Shown here: piece by piece, positions 8,176 through 16,680 of the stretch
Numbering within the stretch: the stretch's first letter is position 1
Layout of the letters: every line of letters starts with the position of its first letter
NCBI GenBank assembly: GCA_905480575.1
Contig: CAJQQZ010000121.1
Location: 1-42,325 of the forward strand
Source of the DNA: an uncultured Alphaproteobacteria bacterium
Lineage (GTDB): Bacteria > Pseudomonadota > Alphaproteobacteria > UBA7985 > CAJQQZ01
DNA: 42,325 nt
Direction: 5' to 3'
Position numbers and translations under genes: made by a program
The notes under the pieces: generated by a model
The model's database searches: none
What the model was told of the DNA's origin: nothing
Seen by the model: the letters and a program-made list of their open reading frames with translations, nothing else

Positions 8176-8637
8176 ATGGCCCTCAATGGATCAACGGTTT
8201 TGAAACCGGAACAAATCACCAAATGCTCTGAGGCAATTCACAACCCTGAAGATGCCCGCCATTTCATGCGCATCAAGCCTATCGAAGGCTTGGCAAGAGT
8301 GCGATTTGGCGATGAAGTTATTGCCGAGTCTGAGGCTGCTCTTCGATTGTTGGAAGTCAATAAGGACTTCTACGATCCCACGATTTATTTTCCGCGCGAA
8401 GATGTAAGCGCTCATTTAGCAATAAGAGATCAAGACAGTCATTGCCCAATAAAGGGAGATGCCCTTTACTTCGATCTTTTGAATGAAGACCGCAATACAA
8501 TCACTGAGGAGATCGCCTGGTGCTACCCAGAACCCGTTGGTTTTGCCAACGAAATCAAAGATCACATCGCTTTTTATGGCCGGAAAGTAACAATCGAAGA
8601 AGGTCCTAAAGGTCAAACCGGAGAAACTGAAAAATGA
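8176..8637 (+). CDS. DUF427 domain protein
   Basis: A 153-aa cytoplasmic protein with the DUF427 signature: RVRFGDEVIAESEAALRLLE, the tyrosine/proline segment YFPREDV, and CPIKGDALYF. The biochemical role of the family is not established. An AAGGACA ribosome binding site precedes the ATG. The gene follows the M23 peptidase by 9 bp and overlaps the following SDR gene by 4 nt, so the three probably form a small operon. Confidence 0.85.
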   Translation: MALNGSTVLKPEQITKCSEAIHNPEDARHFMRIKPIEGLARVRFGDEVIAESEAALRLLEVNKDFYDPTIYFPREDVSAHLAIRDQDSHCPIKGDALYFDLLNEDRNTITEEIAWCYPEPVGFANEIKDHIAFYGRKVTIEEGPKGQTGETEK

Positions 8638-9395
8638 TAAGCCTTACTGGAAAGACAGCACTGATCACAGGTGCAAGCAAGGGGATCGGAGCAGACACCG
8701 CACGATGCTTGGCAAGCTACGGCGCCAACGTTGTTCTGGTAGCACGGACGGAATCATTGATTCTCGAACTCGCTCAAGAAATCAACAGCAAGGGTGGAAA
8801 AGCCATTGGTCTTGCCTGTGATGTAGCGCGCTATTCGGAGGTTAAGACCGCCGTCGACACGGCCAAAAATCAATTTGGTCGCCTAGACATCCTCGTGAAC
8901 AATGCGGGCGTGATTGATCCGATCTCTCATTTGGCTGAATCTGACCCTGAAGAATGGGGCAAAGTTGTCGATATTAATCTGAAGGGTGTTTACCATGGGC
9001 TCAGAGCCGCCATTCCAGAAATGGAAAAGCAGGGTTCAGGCGTCATCGTCAACATCAGTTCTGGCGCAGCGGTTAGTGCTCTTGAAGGCTGGAGTCATTA
9101 CTGCGCAACCAAAGCCGCCGTTCTCATGCTCACGAAATCCGTGCACAAAGAATATGCTGGCAAAGGCATTCGGGTCGTTGGACTTTCGCCCGGGACGGTC
9201 GCCACGGAAATGCAGGTGGTCATCAAAGCCTCTGGTATCAACCCCGTCAGCAAACTGGAATTCTCAGACCATATCCCACCTTCCTGGGCAGGCGAAGCGG
9301 TTGCCTGGCTGTGCACAGATGCCGGCAAAGAGTTTGACGGCGGTGACTGCTCTCTCAGGTCAGAAGAGGTCCGCCGGGCGATTGGCCTGACCTAA
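8634..9395 (+). CDS. Short-chain dehydrogenase/reductase (SDR)
   Basis: A 253-aa classical SDR, an NAD(P)-dependent oxidoreductase of the cytoplasm. The nucleotide motif TGASKGIG is at 12-19, NNAG at 89-92, catalytic Ser around 142-143 and the Tyr-x3-Lys pair at 156/160 (YCATK). The substrate cannot be deduced. The start codon sits inside the DUF427 stop (ATGA overlap). The 3' end overlaps the opposing DUF4189 gene by 4 nt. Confidence 0.92.
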   Translation: MISLTGKTALITGASKGIGADTARCLASYGANVVLVARTESLILELAQEINSKGGKAIGLACDVARYSEVKTAVDTAKNQFGRLDILVNNAGVIDPISHLAESDPEEWGKVVDINLKGVYHGLRAAIPEMEKQGSGVIVNISSGAAVSALEGWSHYCATKAAVLMLTKSVHKEYAGKGIRVVGLSPGTVATEMQVVIKASGINPVSKLEFSDHIPPSWAGEAVAWLCTDAGKEFDGGDCSLRSEEVRRAIGLT

Positions 9396-9763
9396 CGAGA
9401 ACAAGCCCAGGCTCGAACAAAGCAGTTGCGAGAATTTTGTCTGCAATAGTTTAGGGCTGTTCTCTCCGCGGCAGCGCGGGTTGAAGCCCAACCCCAGCCC
9501 CAACCGTTGTTGGGACCCGCAGCAATGGCACCACAAGTATTGTAGAATGTCTTGATTACCGTACAGTTGCTACATTCATTGCGGACTTTCCGTTTGGCCC
9601 GCCATTCTGATTTGTAGGAGTGTGAATAGCCCCAGGCCCCACCAGGCCCAAACCCAACAGCACCCCAACAGCGTGTGTAACCGCAACTTCCTGCTTCTGC
9701 TGATAAAGACAATAGCGGGCTTAAGAGAATAGCCGCCAGAGCGATGATCGTCGTTTTCCTCAT
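9392..9763 (-). CDS. Secreted Cys/Trp-rich DUF4189-type protein
   Basis: A 123-aa secreted protein. A signal peptide (MRKTTIIALAAILLSPLL ... AEAG) precedes a mature part rich in Gly, Trp and Cys. The pattern 'AIAAGPNNGWGWGWASTRAA' followed by paired cysteines matches the DUF4189 idea of a small disulfide-bonded periplasmic domain of unknown role. I chose the ATG at 9763 because an AGAGGAGA ribosome binding site lies just upstream. A longer reading from 9811 lacks one and would bury the signal peptide. Confidence 0.8.
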   Translation of the reverse strand: MRKTTIIALAAILLSPLLSLSAEAGSCGYTRCWGAVGFGPGGAWGYSHSYKSEWRAKRKVRNECSNCTVIKTFYNTCGAIAAGPNNGWGWGWASTRAAAERTALNYCRQNSRNCFVRAWACSR

Positions 9764-9937
9764 TTGATTTCTCCTCTGATTTATTAGACGAGTATCCATT
9801 ATCAGGCACAACTAATCAAAAAGCATTGACTCAAATCAAATCTATCGGAAGGGAAGAAAGCTCCTCAATGCCTCTTATAAATACAAAAAAATCGACCAAA
9901 TGAAGGCGATAGAGTCTGCCACGAAAGAGCCGAAGCC

Positions 9938-10507
9938 ATGCTAAAAAATATCAAACGCCGATTGTTTTCGTGGTTCCTCGACCGCTACAAGAAATCTAAA
10001 CGGCGGAAATCTGTTACAGACATCAACGAGGCGCTAGAGCTGGCAAAAAAAGCGATTTCCACAAACAAATATGCCTTTCTCATCACAAACAACGGCAGCA
10101 ATTCACCTAGCGCTCGGTTGGTCGAACCCGTTGTCAATTACGAGGAAATGACCTTCTGGATCGGCACCAATCCAAGCCTCCGTAAAATAGAGGAGATCAA
10201 AGAAAACCCTGCCGTCACCTTGGCATTTGGGAACGAGAAGAACGATTCCAATGTTGTCATCCAAGGCATAGCAAACGTCGAGAACAATCCGGATTTTGCA
10301 CGACAGCACTGGAAAGCCTATTGGCGTTTGTTCTTTCCAGACGGCCCCGAAAGTGCCGATTTCATCCTGATCAGAATCGAATGGCAAAGCATAGAAGTTT
10401 TAGACTTCTCTCGAAACATTATTCCCGAACCCTTCGGATTGAAGCCTCTCAAAATCATGCGGCACCAGATCAATGGCGAGCAGAAACAAAGTAGAGAAGA
10501 AGCCTAA
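9938..10507 (+). CDS. Pyridoxamine 5'-phosphate oxidase-like FMN-binding protein
   Basis: A 189-aa protein with the split-barrel flavin-binding fold seen in PNPOx-like and general-stress-protein-26-like proteins (segment SPSARLVEPVV, then TFWIGTNPSLRKIEEIKENPAVTLAFG). These bind FMN, F420 or heme and reduce diverse compounds. True PdxH features are not apparent. The N-terminus is strongly basic (KNIKRRLFSWFLDRYKKSKRRK), unusual for the family, and might touch membrane or nucleic acid. It is followed 6 bp later by the LAS-type peptidase gene. Confidence 0.82.
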   Translation: MLKNIKRRLFSWFLDRYKKSKRRKSVTDINEALELAKKAISTNKYAFLITNNGSNSPSARLVEPVVNYEEMTFWIGTNPSLRKIEEIKENPAVTLAFGNEKNDSNVVIQGIANVENNPDFARQHWKAYWRLFFPDGPESADFILIRIEWQSIEVLDFSRNIIPEPFGLKPLKIMRHQINGEQKQSREEA

Positions 10508-10513
10508 TAGACC

Positions 10514-11335
10514 GTGCTGAAAGCTCTCGTGCATTCGCTGGTTTTCGTCTTTTTGACATTGCTTACGCAGATTGGCGGTCTGGCTTACTTACTCTATTTC
10601 GTGATTCGCGGGAGAGTACCAAGCCACCGTTTTCCCAAAATTACAAACTTGCTGGTTTTTGGTCTGATTTATCTATCTTTCTCTGCAGGGGCTGCTCTCA
10701 CGGCTCCACTCCTGGGACGGGAGCCACTGCCGTGCTTTGGTGCTTTCACAGATAGTTCGATACAAATGCAGTCGCCGCTCTATTGCCTGCTCAACAGACA
10801 CTACGTTTCTCCGAGACTGAAATCGCTTACTTTCGCACTAGCCGATCATGTGGACGCACGACATCCAGGAAGTATAACTTTGGCGCTGGATGCAGGCTTT
10901 CCGTTCATTGAAGGCTTTCCCTTGTTGCCCCACCCATCGCACGATGATGGGCGTAAACTTGATCTAGCTTTTTACTACAAAGAACCTAATGGCGCTTACC
11001 TTCCCGGAGTGACTAAGTCGCCACTTGGGTATTGGGGGTTTGAAAATCCTAAAAACAAGGCTAACTCAGCTTGTAAGAAAGCAGCCAAAACCCTTTCACT
11101 TCGTTGGAACATGGAGTGGTTTCAACTTTTTGTTCGGCACTTAGAATTGGACCGCCAACGGATGGCGACAGCACTTAAATGGCTAAAGAATGAAGGCCGA
11201 AAGAAGGGGCTTTCGAAAATTCTAATCGAACCACACTTAGCAAGAGCATTTAGCATCAGTGGTGGAATTGTGCGGTTTCAGGGTTGTCGGGCGGCTAGGC
11301 ACGACGATCATGTCCACATTCAAGTTTCCGGATAG
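10514..11335 (+). CDS. Membrane-anchored LAS-type zinc peptidase (M15/M74-like)
   Basis: A 273-aa protein starting at GTG, with two membrane helices (about 8-30 and 44-66) followed by an extracytoplasmic domain. That domain shows the zinc-ligand pattern of the LAS superfamily (lysostaphin / D-Ala-D-Ala / sonic hedgehog): His143-x6-Asp150 (SHDDGRKLD) and a late His266-x-His268 (DHVHI). In M15 carboxypeptidases and M74 MepA this set binds catalytic zinc. The ending GCRAARHDDHVHIQV is MepA-like. I infer a murein peptidase held at the outer face of the inner membrane. Overall similarity to named members looks low. Its 3' end overlaps yciB by 16 nt in convergent orientation. Confidence 0.72.
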   Translation: MLKALVHSLVFVFLTLLTQIGGLAYLLYFVIRGRVPSHRFPKITNLLVFGLIYLSFSAGAALTAPLLGREPLPCFGAFTDSSIQMQSPLYCLLNRHYVSPRLKSLTFALADHVDARHPGSITLALDAGFPFIEGFPLLPHPSHDDGRKLDLAFYYKEPNGAYLPGVTKSPLGYWGFENPKNKANSACKKAAKTLSLRWNMEWFQLFVRHLELDRQRMATALKWLKNEGRKKGLSKILIEPHLARAFSISGGIVRFQGCRAARHDDHVHIQVSG

Positions 11336-11910
11336 CTTTGCACTTTCCAAAACCGACCGGCTAGAGCACGAGTTGCGATGATGTAGCCAAGAAGTATCGG
11401 GATGTCGTTGAACGTTTTGTAAGCAATCCAGTTATCTGTTGAAAAAAGTCGCCAAACGATCTCGTTAGTGCTGGCCCAGGCCAGCGCCATCGCAACCCAG
11501 GTCAGTGTGAGAACCTTCCAACCTTTGTTCGTCAGACTAAGTTGACGTCCCAGCACCCGCTCTAGGAAAGAAGGCTTGAACGCTAGGCCGATCAACAAAC
11601 CAAGAGCGAAAAGGCCATTGCCAATCGTGGGTCCGATTTTGACAAAGGTTTCATTGTCAAAAAGGAGGCTCAAAGCGCCGAGAGCCAAGAATAACCCTGC
11701 ACTGACAATAGCCAACCAAGCCAACTTGCGGTTAATCAGGTAGCCAACAAGAATAGCCACGGGCATAACGATCAACACTGCGAGCGCGGCTGTTTTGAGA
11801 TTCCAAATGTAATTGACGACAAAGAATGTCAGCGAAGGAAGCAGTTCGATGACAATCTCACTGTTAAGGTACCGCTCTCGCAAAATCCGCAATGTCGATT
11901 TTTGATCCAT
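11320..11910 (-). CDS. yciB: Inner-membrane spanning protein YciB / septation protein A family
   Basis: A 196-aa integral membrane protein with five or six hydrophobic helices. It has the family's opening ELLPSLTFFVVNY, the NGLFALGLLIGLAF segment and the ending block with NEIVWRLFSTDNWIAYKTF. YciB/IspZ is linked to cell envelope integrity and septation and interacts with elongation and division proteins; its exact activity is unsettled. It lies 5 bp downstream of a GST gene on the same strand. Confidence 0.9.
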   Translation of the reverse strand: MDQKSTLRILRERYLNSEIVIELLPSLTFFVVNYIWNLKTAALAVLIVMPVAILVGYLINRKLAWLAIVSAGLFLALGALSLLFDNETFVKIGPTIGNGLFALGLLIGLAFKPSFLERVLGRQLSLTNKGWKVLTLTWVAMALAWASTNEIVWRLFSTDNWIAYKTFNDIPILLGYIIATRALAGRFWKVQSYPET

Positions 11911-11915
11911 TTGTT

Positions 11916-12566
11916 TTAAAGAACCTTATCAACAAGAAAGTTGGGGCAGGTCGAGCAAACGGTTGGACGGTCACATAGGGTATCATACCAAGACGACAGT
12001 TTACCAAACCCGTTGGTCAATTCCCTCCCCTCTTCACCGGCCTGCAGGTAAGCCAGCATTGGGAAAGCATGGATGTCTGCAAGTGAGAACTCTTTACCTG
12101 CCAAGAATTGCTGACCTTCAACCAGTGCCTCCAGCGCAGCTAACACTGGCTCAGATCGATTTAACCCAGCTTTGAGTTCCTCCGGTGATATGGGCTCAGA
12201 AAACATCGGGTTGTAGACGGAGTGAACAAATACTTGCCGAACGAAGGGCCAATAAGCATCACTATCTAGGACACCTATAATTTGGTTCTGCTTTGCTCTT
12301 TGCCCAGGCAACTGCGGCTGGAGAACTGAGCCATTGAATGCTTCATCAATGTAACGGGTGATACTCGCCGTCTCGTAGAGTTCAAACCTACCGTGGCTCA
12401 GGGCTGGCACCCGGTTTAATGGATTGATAGAGAGGAGCTCCTGTGCTGGGTTGGCATCAAACGGATCAACTTCAAACAACTCATAAGAGATCCCTTTTTC
12501 AGCCAGGGCCAGACGAGCAATCCAGGAGTAGACCGAATGCTCGTAGCTGTAGAGGCGCAATTGCAC
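11916..12566 (-). CDS. Glutathione S-transferase family protein
   Basis: A 216-aa cytosolic GST. The N-terminal thioredoxin-like domain carries the cis-proline and glutathione-binding region (NPLNRVPAL, then ELYETASITRYID) and an all-helical C-terminal domain contains the FSLADIHAFPML capping block. The substrate is unknown. The start is GTG, with a GAAGGA ribosome binding site about 11 nt upstream. It is divergent from the choline-sulfatase gene, sharing the 92-bp region that holds a 9-bp inverted repeat. Confidence 0.9.
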   Translation of the reverse strand: MQLRLYSYEHSVYSWIARLALAEKGISYELFEVDPFDANPAQELLSINPLNRVPALSHGRFELYETASITRYIDEAFNGSVLQPQLPGQRAKQNQIIGVLDSDAYWPFVRQVFVHSVYNPMFSEPISPEELKAGLNRSEPVLAALEALVEGQQFLAGKEFSLADIHAFPMLAYLQAGEEGRELTNGFGKLSSWYDTLCDRPTVCSTCPNFLVDKVL

Positions 12567-12598
12567 TGAGTGAATATCCTTCGAGCCTAATTGAGTTC

Positions 12599-12634
12599 CC
12601 TTGACTTTCGATTGCTCTGTGCATCAAGTCAAGG
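12599..12634. promoter_or_regulatory. 9-bp perfect inverted repeat, candidate operator
   Basis: CCTTGACTT (12599-12607) is repeated inverted as AAGTCAAGG (12626-12634) with an 18-nt spacer, in the divergent region between the GST and choline-sulfatase genes. The left arm contains a -35-like TTGACT. The arm-to-arm distance of 27 bp is long for a simple dimer site, so two dimers or an RNA hairpin are alternatives. The regulator is not known. Confidence 0.45.
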
Positions 12635-12658
12635 TTGGATGCCAGGAAGGATTGCCTC

Positions 12659-14125
12659 ATGACCGATAACAGCGCTCACCCAAACATTTTGATCGTTATG
12701 GCCGACCAAATGACGCCCTTCATGCTGGAAGCTTGTGGCGGTTTTGGTGCGCGGACGAAAAACTTGAAAGCCCTGGCGGACAGAGGCCTCCAGTTTACCA
12801 ATGCCTACTCACCCAGCCCGATCTGTGTGCCTGCCCGTTCTTGCTTTATGACCGGGCAGTACATGTCGCGCACGGGATGCTACGACAATGGCGATCCCTA
12901 TCATTCATTTATCCCGACTTTTGCTCATTATCTGACCAATGCTGGCTATGACACTGTTTTAACCGGTAAAATGCATTTCGTGGGAGCCGATCAGCTTCAC
13001 GGCTATCAAAGGCGCCTCAACACAGATGTGTATCCTTCTGGATTCATTTGGTCCTATCCCTTGCTCGATGAGAATGATCCTGAAGCTTTTGCCTTCGATT
13101 TCGCGCCCCAATATCAGGCGCAAAACATAGGGCCAGGATGGAGTGATGAGCTGCAGTATGATGAAGAAACACATCTTCGCGCGCTTGAGTATCTAAGATA
13201 TGCGCCAGCGGGCCGCCCTTTCATGCTGACTGTTTCCTATACCAATCCACATCCGCCCTACATCGTGCCGCGCAAATACTGGGACATGTACAAGGACAGC
13301 GATGTCAAACTCCCTCATTACCCAGACAATATGGATGAGCTTTACTCAGAGTTCGACCGCGCTTTTCTTCGCTGGTACGGCCTCGATAGAAAGTCCATTC
13401 GCGATCCTGAGCATTTGACCGCAATGCGACGCGGATTTGCAGCACTCGCGCACTATGTCGATGACAAGCTTGGCGAGTTAGTGGACGTTCTTGAAGAAAC
13501 GGGCCTGGATGACAACACGCTGGTCATTTTCGTTTCCGACCATGGTGAAATGCTGGGTGAGAAAGGTCTCATTCAAAAGCGCAGCCTTTACGAATGGTCC
13601 GCCCGCATTCCAATGATCATGGCTGGGCCGGGCGTAACACAAGGCGAAGTAACCACGCCTGTATCTTTGATGGATTTACCACGGACGCTTCTCGATCTGG
13701 TAGGGGTTGAACCGGTCACCCCAATGGATGGGCGCTCCCTTTTACCTGCTATGACCGGGCAGAAGTTAGAAGAAATACCTGTGGTCTGTGAGTACCACGC
13801 GGAGGGAATCATGAGACCCTGCTTCATGATCAGAAAAGGACCGTGGAAACTAATTTACATCCATCGCTCCCCAAGCCAGCTCTTCAATCTGGATGACGAC
13901 CCAGGTGAATGGAACAACCTTTCAGGTCAATCAACCTATTCAGCCATTGAAGCGGAACTAACAACCGTCGTTACTGATGGCTCCTTTGACCTGGATTTCA
14001 TTGAACAAGATGTCTGGGCACGGTTAGCGCAGAAGCAAGTCGTCAATGAGGCTATGGCCAAGAACAACACGCACTGGGATTACAAGGTCGACAGCGACGC
14101 AGCCGGTAAATACGTCCGCGTTTAA
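12659..14125 (+). CDS. betC: Choline-sulfatase
   Basis: Hydrolyses choline-O-sulfate to choline and sulfate, giving a glycine-betaine precursor and a sulfur source. At 488 aa it has the sulfatase core: metal-binding MADQMTPF near the N-terminus, the formylglycine motif C-x-P-x-R (CVPARSCFMTGQ, Cys56) and FVSDHGEMLGE. The C-terminal tail (HWDYKVDSDAAGKYVR) resembles the choline-sulfatase-specific C-terminal segment, which separates it from aryl sulfatases. I start at the ATG at 12659, 9 nt after AGGAAGG, rather than at an upstream TTG. No betA, betB or betI lies in the window. It needs a formylglycine-generating system encoded elsewhere. Confidence 0.92.
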   Translation: MTDNSAHPNILIVMADQMTPFMLEACGGFGARTKNLKALADRGLQFTNAYSPSPICVPARSCFMTGQYMSRTGCYDNGDPYHSFIPTFAHYLTNAGYDTVLTGKMHFVGADQLHGYQRRLNTDVYPSGFIWSYPLLDENDPEAFAFDFAPQYQAQNIGPGWSDELQYDEETHLRALEYLRYAPAGRPFMLTVSYTNPHPPYIVPRKYWDMYKDSDVKLPHYPDNMDELYSEFDRAFLRWYGLDRKSIRDPEHLTAMRRGFAALAHYVDDKLGELVDVLEETGLDDNTLVIFVSDHGEMLGEKGLIQKRSLYEWSARIPMIMAGPGVTQGEVTTPVSLMDLPRTLLDLVGVEPVTPMDGRSLLPAMTGQKLEEIPVVCEYHAEGIMRPCFMIRKGPWKLIYIHRSPSQLFNLDDDPGEWNNLSGQSTYSAIEAELTTVVTDGSFDLDFIEQDVWARLAQKQVVNEAMAKNNTHWDYKVDSDAAGKYVRV

Positions 14126-15532
14126 CTAGATCTGCCTTGCAATCTGAGTAATGGTATCAAAGGCCACATCCATTTCTTTGGCTTCCATATCGAAATGACC
14201 CGCTACAAAGCGGATAACAAAAATTCCGTCATGATTGCTTTGTGTCAAATAGATGCGGCCGTCGTCGTTGATGGTATTGACCAGGCGAAGATTTAACTCA
14301 TCTAGGTCCGCGCCGTTGCCTGGATTGAACCGGAAGGAGAAGAGCGACAAAACCGGTTCTGTGGTGATTTCAAAATCAGGCTCAGAGCGCAATCGCTCCG
14401 CCAGATCTTGTGTCCAGGTCACATGATTTCTGATCCTTTGCCTCAGTCCCTCTAGACCATAGGCGCGCATCATAAACCAAACCTTGAGCGCTCTGAAACG
14501 GCGCCCAAGAGTTACCGACCATTCAGAAAAGTTGATAATACCATCTTGGCCGTAAGTTTTGAGATACTCCGGCTGGATCGCCATTGTGCGTACTAGAGTT
14601 GCTGGGTCCTTCACGAAATGGGCGGAGCATTCAAGCGACACACCGAGCCATTTGTGTGGGTTGAAAACGATGGAATCCGCTTCTTCTACGCCTTCCCAAA
14701 GATAACGATACTCGGGGCAGATCATTGCTGAGCCAGCCCAGGCTGCATCAACGTGTGTGTATAAGCCCTCCTCTTTAGCAATTGCGCAGATCTCGCGAGC
14801 GTTATCGCAGGCACCAATCGAGGTGCCGCCAATGCAGATAACGACGCCCGCGGGTGTCATTCCTGCTTCTCTGTCCTGCTTGATTGCAGCGCGCAAGTCG
14901 TCAGACTTCATCGCGAAACTCTCATCCGTCGGGATCTTGACGAGATTGTTCTGCCCCAAGCCTGCGATCCAAAGCGCTTTATCGATCGAACTATGCGTTC
15001 TGCCAGAGGCGTAAATGCGAAGAGGCGGTTGACCAAACAGCCCTTCCTCATTGCCTTTCCAATTAAGCGCTTTCTCCCGCATGGTCAGGATAGCGCAGAG
15101 CGTGGACGTCGAGGCTGTATCCTGGAATGTACCCTTGAATTCTTCTGGCAAGCCAAGAGCTTGGCGCAACCAATCCACCATCATGACTTCTAGCTCGGTG
15201 GCCGCTGGTGATGTTTGCCACAGCATCCCTTGGGTTGACATGGCCGAGGCCAGTTGTTCGGCAACGATCGAGGCCGGCGAAGCGTTTGAAGGGAAATAAG
15301 CAAAGAATCGCGGATGTTGCCAATGGGTCATGCCTTCGGGGATAATCTTCTCAAAGTCTGAGAAGATATCTTCCATTTCTTGACCTTGTTCAGGCGGCGA
15401 CATGTCGATCTGCTTTGAAATATCACCTGGTTTGACCTGGGACCGTACGGGTCTATCGTTCAGACTATCATGATAGTCAGCTGTCCAGTCTGCCGCTTTG
15501 TGGGACCAATAGCGGAGGTCAAAGTCACTCAT
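14126..15532 (-). CDS. Aromatic-L-amino-acid-decarboxylase-type PLP enzyme (group II)
   Basis: A 468-aa group II PLP decarboxylase that aligns by eye along its length with animal DOPA decarboxylase: GMTHWQHPRFFAYFP, SPAATELEVMMVDWL, HVDAAWAGSAMICPE, and LGRRFRALKVWF. Key residues are kept: His180 that stacks on PLP, Asp262 that contacts the pyridine N, Schiff-base Lys294 (NPHKWLG) and catalytic-loop Tyr323 (PEYLK). In plant homologues Tyr at that site marks decarboxylases and Phe marks aldehyde synthases, so decarboxylation is expected. The amino-acid substrate is uncertain; cysteate/cysteine sulfinate or aspartate decarboxylation cannot be excluded. It is the last gene of a six-gene minus-strand operon and abuts betC tail to tail. 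Confidence 0.88.
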   Translation of the reverse strand: MSDFDLRYWSHKAADWTADYHDSLNDRPVRSQVKPGDISKQIDMSPPEQGQEMEDIFSDFEKIIPEGMTHWQHPRFFAYFPSNASPASIVAEQLASAMSTQGMLWQTSPAATELEVMMVDWLRQALGLPEEFKGTFQDTASTSTLCAILTMREKALNWKGNEEGLFGQPPLRIYASGRTHSSIDKALWIAGLGQNNLVKIPTDESFAMKSDDLRAAIKQDREAGMTPAGVVICIGGTSIGACDNAREICAIAKEEGLYTHVDAAWAGSAMICPEYRYLWEGVEEADSIVFNPHKWLGVSLECSAHFVKDPATLVRTMAIQPEYLKTYGQDGIINFSEWSVTLGRRFRALKVWFMMRAYGLEGLRQRIRNHVTWTQDLAERLRSEPDFEITTEPVLSLFSFRFNPGNGADLDELNLRLVNTINDDGRIYLTQSNHDGIFVIRFVAGHFDMEAKEMDVAFDTITQIARQI

Positions 15533-15548
15533 TTTCTCTTGTTCCTAG

Positions 15549-16148
15549 TTATTCAATGCCAACGCCCAAAGCCACGCGAACACGCGCGCGGTTATAGGCA
15601 CCGTCTTTAATGGTTTTGGCAACAGTGTCAGCTCTCAGATAAGATTTCGCCGAAACCTTGATCACCGCAAAGGTCGGTGCGTTTTCCAACCGTTTGATAG
15701 AGTCAACCAACCGATCAACACCAGCTTGATCGACGATGGTAGAAGACTGCTCAATCCCAGCGCCTTTTGCCATTGTGGTCAAATCTGTGACTGAGTTTGT
15801 ATGTGCCTCTTGCATACCGGTCTCTCCGTAGTGACCATTATCCAGGACAATGACTTTCAGGTTTCCAGGGGCTTGTTTGGCTATGGTGGCCATAGAGCCT
15901 GTTCCCATTAGCATTTCGCCATCACCTGTGATGACGATCACCGGTGTATCCGGTTGAGCCAGGGCTAGACCCAACCCAATCGCTGCAGCACCACCCATAG
16001 CACCCCAGAGATAGAAGTTGCGATGATTATCGCCTTGTGCCGAGACGTCGTAGGTTGAGCTGCCTAGTCCTGTAACAACGAGGCTATCACCACGATCTTT
16101 CAGCAGCTGCGCAACGACGTCTAAACGATCTAATTCTTGTTCAGCCAT
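15549..16148 (-). CDS. ThDP-dependent 2-oxoacid decarboxylase, beta (PP-domain) subunit
   Basis: A 199-aa subunit holding the ThDP pyrophosphate-binding domain: GDG (75-77) and Asn104 in the classic GDG-x26-N motif (GDGEMLMGTGS ... VLDNGHYGETG), preceded by LWGAMGGAAAIGLGLALA. Size and split arrangement match sulfopyruvate decarboxylase ComE and the C-terminal half of phosphonopyruvate decarboxylase. It probably pairs with the alpha subunit encoded immediately upstream (the two genes abut: TAG then ATG). Substrate is unassigned; no coenzyme M, phosphonate-mutase or sulfolactate gene is in view. The likely product is an aldehyde from a 2-oxoacid. Confidence 0.83.
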   Translation of the reverse strand: MAEQELDRLDVVAQLLKDRGDSLVVTGLGSSTYDVSAQGDNHRNFYLWGAMGGAAAIGLGLALAQPDTPVIVITGDGEMLMGTGSMATIAKQAPGNLKVIVLDNGHYGETGMQEAHTNSVTDLTTMAKGAGIEQSSTIVDQAGVDRLVDSIKRLENAPTFAVIKVSAKSYLRADTVAKTIKDGAYNRARVRVALGVGIE

Positions 16149-16670
16149 CTACTTTGCACCTTCGAAGACTTTGGCGCCGATCAATCGCTGGGAAAGCAGG
16201 ACTGCCACCGGCGTGCCGCCTTCGAACACCATCCTCATCGCCGCCGCCAAAACGTCTTGAACGTCTTCCGGCTGGTCGATCCGCATGACATGAACACCCA
16301 TCATTTCGAAAGAAGCCTGAGTTGTTGATCCCATCGGCACTTGCCAAGGATTGAATTCACCCCACTCTCCGCGCATGGTTACCAACGTGAGAAAGGGAAT
16401 TTTACAGCTTTTGATCAGGGATAGCATGTTGACACAATTGCCGACACCGCTGGACTGCATCAACAACACTGACTTGTCACCGCCAAGCCAAGCACCCGTT
16501 GCAAGTGCTATGCCTTCCTCTTCGCTGGTGAGGGAAACCGCATGAATATCGGGGTCGGCAATAATCGCATTGATCAGTTTAGTGTGACCAGCATCGGGGA
16601 CGTAGGAGACTTGCCGAACATTCTGCTCTTTAAATTTCTCGAATATTTGGCTAGGCCAATCGGCTGTCAT
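16149..16670 (-). CDS. ThDP-dependent 2-oxoacid decarboxylase, alpha (PYR-domain) subunit
   Basis: A 173-aa protein matching the N-terminal pyrimidine-binding domain of ThDP enzymes. Glu50 in SEEEGIALATGAWLGG stands where the cofactor-activating glutamate is expected. FLTLVTMRGEWGEFNPWQ is similar to the ComD / phosphonopyruvate decarboxylase family. It would form the active site at the interface with the beta subunit encoded next. An AGGAGGAA ribosome binding site precedes the ATG. A 2-oxoacid bearing a sulfonate or phosphonate is the family precedent; the substrate here is open. Confidence 0.83.
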   Translation of the reverse strand: MTADWPSQIFEKFKEQNVRQVSYVPDAGHTKLINAIIADPDIHAVSLTSEEEGIALATGAWLGGDKSVLLMQSSGVGNCVNMLSLIKSCKIPFLTLVTMRGEWGEFNPWQVPMGSTTQASFEMMGVHVMRIDQPEDVQDVLAAAMRMVFEGGTPVAVLLSQRLIGAKVFEGAK

Positions 16671-16680
16671 GAATTTCCTC

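Noticed and set aside
9576-9809. A 77-codon minus-strand frame overlapping the DUF4189 gene
   Set aside because: The other frame has a signal peptide, a strong ribosome binding site and conserved Cys/Trp spacing; this one has none.
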